From NCBI GenBank assembly GCA_022573485.1, contig JACZTW010000017.1, forward strand, positions 1 through 21,858: DNA of 21,858 bases, in the 5' to 3' direction. The notes under the pieces were generated by a model that saw nothing but the letters and a program-made list of their open reading frames with translations, did no database searches and was not told the DNA's origin. This document shows, in pieces, positions 16,147 to 21,858 of this stretch. A program made the position numbers and the translations under genes. Positions within the stretch are counted from its first letter, which is position 1; each line of letters opens with the position of its first letter. Source of the DNA: Planctomycetota bacterium (GTDB lineage: Bacteria; Planctomycetota; Phycisphaerae; UBA1845; CAIVHJ01).

Positions 16147-17106
16147 CTACTCATTCTGCTCGTCTTCATCCAAACGTCTCCCCGTCAAACCCACGAACAC
16201 GTCTTCGAGGTTGATATGCCGCGTGGTCAGGCTGCTCAATTGCAGATCCTCCTTCGCCACGCGCTGCAGCAGCGCCGGAATCGCCACGTGCGGCTCGGAC
16301 ACCGTCAGCAAGTAGCCGTGCGACTCGCGAACCGCGCTGCGCACCGACGGCACATCCAGAAACATCTCCGGCGGCACCTCAGCCTTGCCGTCTTGCAGCA
16401 AGCCGAACTCGATGACGTGCTCGCTGCCCATTTGGGCGATCAATTCGCGCGGCGTACCCAGGGTGATGATCTGGCCGTGGTCCATAATCGCCACGCGGTC
16501 GCACAGCTTCTCTGCCTCGTCCATGTAGTGCGTGGTCAGCAGGATGGTCGTGCCCGAGGCTTTGAGGTTGTTCACGATATCCCACACTTGCCGCCGCGCC
16601 TGCGGATCAAGCCCGGTGGTCGGCTCGTCCAGAAACAACAGCTCCGGCTCGCCGATCAGCGCGCACGCCACCGCCAGCCGTTGCCGCTGACCGCCCGACA
16701 GCTTGCGCACCCAGGATTTCGCCTTGTCCTCCAGCGAGACCAGCCGGATCACGTCCTCCGGCTCAGCGCCGCTGTCGTAGAAGCTGCGGAACAGCCTCAG
16801 CGTTTCTAGCACGGTGAGCTTCTCTTGCAGCTTGGTGTCCTGCAGCGTGATGCCGAGCTTCTGCCGCAGCTCATGGTCCCGGCCGCTGTCCCAGCGAATG
16901 CCCAGCACTTCCACTTCGCCGGCCGTCGGCTTGAGCAGCCCTTCGAGAATCTCGACCGTGGTGGTCTTGCCCGCCCCGTTCGGCCCCAGCAGCCCGAAGC
17001 ACTCAGCAACGTGCACCTCCAGGTCCAGCCCATTGACTGCATCAACAGCCTTCGCGCCGGACTCGTAGCGCTTGTATAACTCTTTGCAAACGATCGCGTG
17101 TTGCAT
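16147..17106 (-). CDS. ABC transporter ATP-binding protein
   Basis: A 319-residue ATPase. Walker A GPNGAGKT at 41-48, Q-loop Q89, signature LSGGQ at 136-140, Walker B LLFLDE at 156-161 with the D-loop TTGLD, and switch H193 are all present. The region after about 225 is the C-terminal extension found in CcmA/DrrA/NatA-like ATPases of ABC-2 exporters (VTVSEPHVAIPALLQ pattern). It would power the permease encoded downstream. There is no Shine-Dalgarno site before the ATG at 17106, and a promoter is predicted just upstream, so translation may use a very short leader. Confidence 0.95.
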   Translation of the reverse strand: MQHAIVCKELYKRYESGAKAVDAVNGLDLEVHVAECFGLLGPNGAGKTTTVEILEGLLKPTAGEVEVLGIRWDSGRDHELRQKLGITLQDTKLQEKLTVLETLRLFRSFYDSGAEPEDVIRLVSLEDKAKSWVRKLSGGQRQRLAVACALIGEPELLFLDEPTTGLDPQARRQVWDIVNNLKASGTTILLTTHYMDEAEKLCDRVAIMDHGQIITLGTPRELIAQMGSEHVIEFGLLQDGKAEVPPEMFLDVPSVRSAVRESHGYLLTVSEPHVAIPALLQRVAKEDLQLSSLTTRHINLEDVFVGLTGRRLDEDEQNE

Positions 17107-17115
17107 GGTTGGCGG

Positions 17116-17144
17116 ATTATCCTGTCAACAGCCCCACTTGTCGA
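17116..17144 (-). promoter_or_regulatory. Candidate sigma70-type promoter for the exporter operon
   Basis: On the minus strand TCGACA (17144-17139) and GATAAT (17121-17116), each 5/6 to consensus, have a 17-base spacer. Transcription should start near 17110, only a few bases before ATG 17106. Confidence 0.6.
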
Positions 17145-17724
17145 TATGCCCGAGTGTTCTCACAACCTACTCATCCTCCCAGGCCCGGGTTTTTCACCGC
17201 AGAGGACGCAGAGGCAGTCAAGAGTGGGCTTTTGATCCATTTGGGGCGCTCCCCTTTCGTCCTTTGTACTTCGTACTTGGTCCTCCATACGCCGGCCTTC
17301 GTACTGCCGCGTAGCCTGCTGTCTATTTGCGTCCAACACCATGCCCACAATAGCCCGTAGCCCACTGCCGGCCTTGTACTTACGCCAAAATGGCTTTGTT
17401 CGGCCACTGGGCTTTTCCGCCCGCAGGCCCCCCTTCCCGCGCGGAGCATAACGCTCTATATATCATTACTTGTTCACTGATCGCTCAAAATGTGACTTGG
17501 ATGCGAAACCCCCCAGATGAAGTGAAAAAGTGGGATTTGTGTACCCCGCCGCGGTGGGCTCTTGAGCAGTGAGCCCAAGCGTGAAACCACTGCTTCAGAG
17601 CGGTGGCACAACCGCCAACGAATCACTGGCGACGCCCGCCCACAGTTTCTCGAAGTCGGTCAGCAGCAGCTCGAACGCTTCGGGTAGTTGTGTAGGTCGG
17701 GTCCTCGACCCGACGTTTCACGAT
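17145..17724. other. Intergenic region without recognisable intact gene
   Basis: This stretch contains a partial ACCGCAGAG repeat (17196-17215), an AT-richer patch around 17455-17545, and hairpins at 17555-17577 (TGGGCTC/GAGCCCA) and 17696-17714 (GTCGGGTC/GACCCGAC). Several ORFs of 60-90 codons overlap one another in different frames and have no family features. A 30-residue Leu-rich open frame on the minus strand ends at 17595 (LPEAFELLLTDFEKLWAGV) and may be a gene remnant. Confidence 0.5.
17696..17714 (-). terminator. Hairpin downstream of the amber-interrupted ORF
   Basis: Perfect 8-base arms GTCGGGTC and GACCCGAC with a 3-base loop lie 10 bases past the minus-strand stop at 17725. There is no T-run, so it may be a structural repeat rather than an intrinsic terminator. 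Confidence 0.35.
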
Positions 17725-18111
17725 CTACGGTTTGCCGCGTGGAAACTGCATTGAACTAAGGAATTCCTTCAAGTCGTGAGCGACATCCGTGCGATCGTCC
17801 GCTTTTGCCTGTTTGATCATGTTCTTGAGCAAGTGCTCCACATAACTGCGGTGGCGTCGGCTGCGACGCTTGCGCCCGCGCCAGTCATATATGAAAGGAT
17901 ACACCCGATTATGTGCCGCGGCTGCCAGTTCATCATAGTACGCCGGATCCTAGTCGTAGTCTTGGGCCTTGCGGGCCAGTGAGAGTGCGCCGGGCAGCGC
18001 CTTTCGCTGGTTTCGATTGCGCGGCGTATAGTGCCAGACGATCCAACCGCCAAGCACAAGTACAGCGACCATTCCGACGACGATTTTCTGATCGTGTGCA
18101 GGTCTTTGCAT
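17725..18111 (-). pseudogene. Small membrane protein ORF interrupted by an in-frame TAG
   Basis: From ATG 18111 the frame encodes 53 residues with one clear transmembrane helix (KIVVGMVAVLVLGGWIVWHY), then RNRNQRKALPGALSLARKAQDYD and a TAG at 17952-17950. The same frame continues without further stops for 74 residues to a TAG at 17727-17725. The part after the stop looks like real protein (DPAYYDELAAAAHNRVYPFI, then a basic stretch RGRKRRSRRHRSY, then a helical part ending KEFLSSMQFP). The simplest reading is a membrane-anchored protein of about 127 residues with a nonsense mutation; readthrough or a sequencing error are alternatives. No family recognised. It lies on the same strand as, and 284 bases after, the VWA gene. 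Confidence 0.5.
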
Positions 18112-18235
18112 CGTTGCGCGTCCGGAAGCATCAGCGCCAGTCACCTGTGCCCCGGAGGGACTCAGTGAGAATAGCCCAGCGATTCATCGCCTCGGTCGTC
18201 CCTGCGAACAGTCTGCCAAACGACGAAGTCACCTC

Positions 18236-18312
18236 GAAACACCCTGCCCGTGGCCGCGACACACTCGTGCAAGAATCGCGATACACGTTGCCCGTGGCTT
18301 GCCGTTTAGCAG
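18236..18312. repeat. Second copy of the dispersed two-block repeat
   Basis: Blocks 18236-18254 and 18294-18312 match 11908-11926 and 11936-11954. Here the spacer is 39 bases rather than 9. It lies between the VWA gene and the interrupted ORF. Confidence 0.5.
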
Positions 18313-18394
18313 CTCGTCCAAACTCGATCACGCCCGGCACCCCAGTCACCAGCTCAGAGGCACGTCCGACGCTTCACGCTTCACGAGCTACGCT

Positions 18395-20914
18395 TCACTC
18401 ACTCACCGTCGTATCATACCGCACGCCCACCGGCATGGGCACCGGCACTGCCAAGGTGATGCCGTGGTCGCCGGCGGTGATGGTTTTGGAATCGACGGCC
18501 ACGAACGACGTGTACTTGCTCATCAAGTTATACTCGAAGGCCACTTCGCGAATCTGCGACGGCAGCTCGAAATCATCAGAGTACGTCATGCGGTCAGCCA
18601 AGTGGCGGATCTGCGTGCGAGCCCATACGCTGGGGATGCCGGCGTGCGTGGCGGATTCGTCTTCGAGGTCGGCGGTCAGCACGATCTCACGCTCCTCGGC
18701 GCCGCATCGGCCGGTCACGCGAATGTCGGCCAGGCCGTCGCCCTCGAAACGCCCGGTCAGTACGACCGGCCGACCCACGAAGAGGTCGGGAATCTCGCGC
18801 GGGTACACGTCACTGACCTGCATCCCGCCCCAATCGATCTCGATATCGGTCATCGCCGGGTGGCTGATGCGCTTATAGAACAAGTCCACTGCCTCGCCGG
18901 CGCTGTCGTCCAGCCCCACATAGGCCACCGCGCCGTGGCCCAGGCGGGCCATGCCTTCGAGGAGGTGGCGGTTGACCGACGTGCCCACGCCGAAGCTGAA
19001 GATGCGGGCATCGCCCAGCCGCTGATAAATCTCGCCGAAGATTTGGGCTTCATTGCCAATGTAGCCGTCAGTCATAAACGACACCAGCCGCAGCCGCTCG
19101 CGGTCGTGCGGGAAATCGAGCGCCGCCTTAATGCCCTCGACCATCATGGTCCCGCCTGTGCCGCGCAGCGAGCGAACGTAATCCAGCCCGCGCTGGACGT
19201 TCTCCGCCGTAGCCAGCAGTGGTGCCGAACCGAGTTGCGAAGCATCGTTGCTAAAGCGAATGATTTGGAAGGTGTCGTCCGGTTGTAAGCGCTTGAGGGC
19301 CCGCTCCATCGCGGCTTTGGCTTTGGCGATCGGTGCGCCGCTCATGCTGCCGGAGCAATCCAGTACGAAGATCATCTCGGTCGGCTGGCGGCGCAAAGCG
19401 GAGAGGTCGTGCGGTGGGAACAGCATCAGCGTAAAGAACCCGCCGCGCTCGTCGCGGTGCGTCAGCAGTGTTGATTTGACTGTGTCACCCGCAACTTTGT
19501 AGCGCAGGACGAAATCCTTGTTCGGGATTGCGTCCAACTCGCTCAGCCGTACGGCGGCGAACTCGCTGGCGTCTTGCTCGACCTCGATGACGTGCGTCGG
19601 GCTGGTGATGTCCTCGATCTCTACGCCGGCGTTGATCTCGATCGACAGCGAAATGTCGTGCCCGCTGCGCTCGTGCGGGGCGAGGTATTGCACTTCGGTG
19701 CTCTGCCCGCTGATGTCGTTGGTGCCGCGGGCCACTGCGCCGATGCCGTCGGTCATGCCCGGCGGGTTGAAGCGCGGGCCGACCACCATCGGGAACACGA
19801 ACTCGTACGACCCATCGACATAAGCCAGCGTGTTGAAGTACTTGATGTTGATATCGATTTCTTTGCCCGGCTCGATGTTGGCGATTTTCTGGGTGAAGAT
19901 GTTGGGCCGCTCCTGCGTGAGCAGCGAGGCCACGTAGCCTTGCTGACGGGCGGCGGCGTAGATGCGCTGAGCTTCTTCGCGTTCGCGGATGATGCCGCGG
20001 ATGGTCCGCTCGCCGATGGTCATCAGGAACTCGTTGACCGCCGAGTTTTGCGGCAATGGAAAGACGTAGACTGCTTCGATTTTCTCGCTGAACGGATTGT
20101 GGAACTCCTGCGTGACTTCGACGGTGGCAATGTAGCCGCTGATGCGGGCCTGCACGTCGGTATGTTTGAGCGGCACCGGCACGGTCTCGGTCTGCCCCGG
20201 CAGCCGCGCCAACAGCGCCCCACACCCCGGCCCATCGCCCCGCTCCGCCGCTGCCGGAAACGCGGTCTTCTCAATGATCCAAACTTCATCGGCGGCTGAT
20301 AAGCGCCGCATCAACGCATCGGCATCCGCTTGATTGAACAAAGGCCGGGAGAAGCGGCCACCGATGATGTCGCCTCCATCGCCGCCACGGAGCCGACCGC
20401 CTCCTCCGCCGGGACCGCCTCCACCCCCGCCGCCCGGCCCCAACGCAATCGACGCAGGCGCAGGCGCTCGCCGACCTCCGCCGCCGTCGCCTTCAATCAT
20501 AAGCATCCCATTCTCATCGTAGTAAACGCGAACCTGATCATCGTCTCCGCTGCTGGCAACGAAACCAAAAAAGTCGCCCCCAGCGAGATCATGAATGATT
20601 TCGTCCAACCCCAAGAGTGTCTCCAGATCACCGACGCCGTCGGAGGCGTAATTGTTCGGGTAAGCCTCGACGCCAAGGCCATCGGCGCGGTTCGCGCTCC
20701 TGCCGCTGGCGTAACTGACGGGCATATCGCTTGCGAGGATGCTCAGATCGACGTCTCCGCGCAGTTTGTCCTTGCTGTCTTCGCTGTGCGCGGAGACTCT
20801 GGAGCCTTTGCGCGCACTACTGCGGCTTGGTGAACAGCCGACATACAGCGCCGCACCGGCGAGCAGGACGGCGCATCCGATTGAGGTTCCAATGAGTAGC
20901 TTTCTGTGTTTCAT
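18395..20914 (-). CDS. VIT and von Willebrand factor A domain protein (exported)
   Basis: An 839-residue protein. The N-terminal hydrophobic stretch (about 6-27, LLIGTSIGCAVLLAGAALYVGC) is a signal peptide or signal anchor; the final YVGC is a poor but possible lipobox. A Gly-rich low-complexity region covers about 145-190. A VIT domain (about 248-385, with YIATVEVTQEFHNPFSEKIE and ERPNIFTQKIANIEPG) precedes a VWA domain (about 512-680) with a complete MIDAS: D519, S521 and S523 in DCSGSMSG, T589 and D616. The C-terminal region (to 839) is beta-rich and ends without a sorting signal. VIT/VWA proteins mediate metal-dependent adhesion or assembly outside the cytoplasm. ATG 20914 has AGGAG five bases upstream. 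The partner is unknown. Confidence 0.93.
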   Translation of the reverse strand: MKHRKLLIGTSIGCAVLLAGAALYVGCSPSRSSARKGSRVSAHSEDSKDKLRGDVDLSILASDMPVSYASGRSANRADGLGVEAYPNNYASDGVGDLETLLGLDEIIHDLAGGDFFGFVASSGDDDQVRVYYDENGMLMIEGDGGGGRRAPAPASIALGPGGGGGGGPGGGGGRLRGGDGGDIIGGRFSRPLFNQADADALMRRLSAADEVWIIEKTAFPAAAERGDGPGCGALLARLPGQTETVPVPLKHTDVQARISGYIATVEVTQEFHNPFSEKIEAVYVFPLPQNSAVNEFLMTIGERTIRGIIREREEAQRIYAAARQQGYVASLLTQERPNIFTQKIANIEPGKEIDINIKYFNTLAYVDGSYEFVFPMVVGPRFNPPGMTDGIGAVARGTNDISGQSTEVQYLAPHERSGHDISLSIEINAGVEIEDITSPTHVIEVEQDASEFAAVRLSELDAIPNKDFVLRYKVAGDTVKSTLLTHRDERGGFFTLMLFPPHDLSALRRQPTEMIFVLDCSGSMSGAPIAKAKAAMERALKRLQPDDTFQIIRFSNDASQLGSAPLLATAENVQRGLDYVRSLRGTGGTMMVEGIKAALDFPHDRERLRLVSFMTDGYIGNEAQIFGEIYQRLGDARIFSFGVGTSVNRHLLEGMARLGHGAVAYVGLDDSAGEAVDLFYKRISHPAMTDIEIDWGGMQVSDVYPREIPDLFVGRPVVLTGRFEGDGLADIRVTGRCGAEEREIVLTADLEDESATHAGIPSVWARTQIRHLADRMTYSDDFELPSQIREVAFEYNLMSKYTSFVAVDSKTITAGDHGITLAVPVPMPVGVRYDTTVSE

Positions 20915-20919
20915 AACTG

Positions 20920-20924
20920 CTCCT
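20920..20924 (-). promoter_or_regulatory. Ribosome binding site of the VIT/VWA gene
   Basis: AGGAG on the minus strand, five bases before ATG 20914. It is one of the few strong sites in the window and confirms the start. Confidence 0.7.
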
Positions 20925-21001
20925 CTGCTAGATTGTCGAGGGTATCACTTCCGGTGGGTCGTGACTCATCCAATTCATGTATCTCCCGAGCCGCAAGCTT
21001 T

Positions 21002-21084
21002 CCCGGCGCGCCGGGACGCGGACGTTCGCGGGGTGCGGCGTTCTCACTTTCCGTGGATCCGCGCGGGCTCCCGACAGCGTCGGG
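21002..21084. repeat. Palindromes shared with the 6454-6603 element
   Basis: CCCGGCGCGCCGGG at 21002-21015 and the CTCCCGAC/GTCGGG hairpin at about 21068-21084 both occur, in the opposite order, inside the 6454-6603 element. Confidence 0.5.
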
Positions 21085-21381
21085 GTGGCAGTGCCCGCGG
21101 CTCAGGTACTGGGATTCGACTTGGCCGCGGTTCACAGGCATCGGGAGAAAGCCCGTCCCCCATACTTTTTCAACGGTCTGCAAAGTAAAAGCCTGATTCA
21201 GTACTGCTTCAAGCGTTCGGTGCCGGGGCGGGCAGCTTCGGTCGGACCACCTGCCAAGTAAGCGGCGTCTTCCCTTGCGGAGAGGCAAAGAGCAACGGTT
21301 TTTCGCCACTCGCTGGTAATTCGGGAAAAAAAATGCCCAAACGCTGCGCTCCGTCCGTTCAGATGACGCATGTATTCTCGG

Positions 21382-21412
21382 AACTTACTTCTTGACCCAG
21401 AGAAAGTAAGTT
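21382..21412. promoter_or_regulatory. Perfect 9-base inverted repeat, possible operator
   Basis: AACTTACTT (21382-21390) and AAGTAAGTT (21404-21412) flank a 13-base spacer that contains TTGACC, a -35-like hexamer. The region is AT-richer than its surroundings. The gene it might control is not clear; the next start on the plus strand is about 395 bases away. Confidence 0.3.
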
Positions 21413-21793
21413 ATTACTGTAAGTCTTGCGTTAATGTAATTGAGGAATCGGATCGGGAGCCATGGTAGGCGCGACGGCTTGGAGAGGGATTCGGCTGACC
21501 TGTTACACGGATGCACGGATGAAAATAATCGTTTTTTACTTGACGCGACCCTATCCAAGGTCTATCGTCGCCTTTGTTCTGGAAAAGTGAATGGAATCGC
21601 GCGCGGTCGCGTCTACTCACTCTTGCCGTGCCCACGTCCTGGTGACGGACCACCACATCGAATAGCGTTTTGGTCGGGACCTGCGCAATGCGCCGGAGGT
21701 CGAATTTCTTTTTCAACGTCTCAACTCGTTGGAATCGTGGGCTTGAATACGTGACGTGTCCGGGCGTATGCCCGCCTAAGGCGTCGCAAAAAC

Positions 21794-21799
21794 AAGGAG
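21794..21799 (+). promoter_or_regulatory. Ribosome binding site of the last gene
   Basis: AAGGAG lies seven bases before ATG 21807 and is the best site on the plus strand of this window. Confidence 0.6.
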
Positions 21800-21806
21800 C
21801 TGTCAA

Positions 21807-21858
21807 ATGCGTCTACCCTCTCCCCGAAATCTCTACAGACGAAACTGGTTTACGCGCC
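21807..21858 (+). CDS. N-terminus of an unidentified gene (cut by the window end)
   Basis: ATG 21807 follows a strong AAGGAG site and the frame is open to the end of the window, giving 17 codons that begin MRLPSPRNLYRRNWF. The basic N-terminus could be the start of a signal peptide or prepilin leader, but too little is visible to say. A 5-base hairpin (CGGGC/GCCCG, 21761-21774) lies in its leader. Confidence 0.5.
   Translation, partial: MRLPSPRNLYRRNWFTR

Larger units (their letters stand above)
20925..21806. other. Long intergenic region, repeats but no supported gene
   Basis: Contains palindromes at 21002-21015 (CCCGGCGCGCCGGG) and 21070-21084 (CCCGAC/GTCGGG), a poly-A run near 21325-21334, a 9-base inverted repeat at 21382-21412, and a tandem duplication of CACGGATG at 21506-21521. 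A 130-codon minus-strand ORF at 21414-21806 and a 104-codon plus-strand ORF at 21440-21754 overlap and show no family features. Confidence 0.5.

Noticed and set aside
15063..16809. Gln/His/Arg-rich open frames on the plus strand over the exporter genes
   Set aside because: They mirror codons of the permease and ATPase, whose motifs are unambiguous.
17072..17360. Overlapping 80-90-codon ORFs upstream of the exporter ATPase
   Set aside because: They overlap the ATPase start, its promoter and a repeat; no protein-like features.
21414..21806. 130-codon minus-strand ORF near the window end
   Set aside because: No start signal, no family features, and it overlaps an equally open plus-strand frame and a CACGGATG repeat.

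Overview
The window is a high-GC bacterial chromosome segment. Gene content points to a Planctomycetota-like organism: a Ser/Thr kinase joined to a zinc-finger-like head, a membrane helix and TPRs; a VIT/VWA protein; an SH3-domain exported protein with a coiled coil; a tandem amidohydrolase; weak use of Shine-Dalgarno sites; and palindrome-rich intergenic DNA. This assignment is inference from gene style, not from a marker gene.

Layout. Positions 1-6447 (+) hold a 5'-truncated tandem amidohydrolase, then a 1271-residue protein joining a NapH/NosR-like polyferredoxin membrane module, TPRs and a C-terminal guanidino-group-modifying (agmatine-deiminase-like) domain. A 150-bp palindrome-rich element (6454-6603) follows. 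Positions 6639-8133 (-) carry an exported double-SH3 protein and a small overlapping lipoprotein candidate. It is divergent from pabB (8278-9714, +), which is followed by a Ser/Thr kinase (9920-11809, +). metK (12047-13261, -) has a clear promoter, a ribosome binding site and a TTG start. Divergent from it are a small PepSY-TM-like membrane protein and a secreted HExxH metallopeptidase candidate (13490-14799, +), coupled by a GTGA overlap. A nested inverted-repeat element separates these from an ABC-2 exporter operon (17106 to 14985, -; ATPase first, then permease). A 1.3-kb gene-poor stretch holds an amber-interrupted small membrane ORF and dispersed repeats. Positions 18395-20914 (-) encode the VIT/VWA protein. 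The last 0.9 kb is mostly noncoding and ends with the first codons of a new (+) gene with a good ribosome binding site.

Functional picture. metK and pabB are housekeeping (SAM and folate). Most of the rest is envelope biology: an exporter, exported SH3 and VWA proteins, a secreted peptidase and a membrane kinase. The most unusual gene is the Fe-S/TPR/deiminase-fold fusion, for which I recall no described counterpart. The intergenic DNA is notable for several inverted-repeat elements that look like REP or MITE-type sequences. No tRNA, rRNA, CRISPR array, transposase or phage gene was seen.
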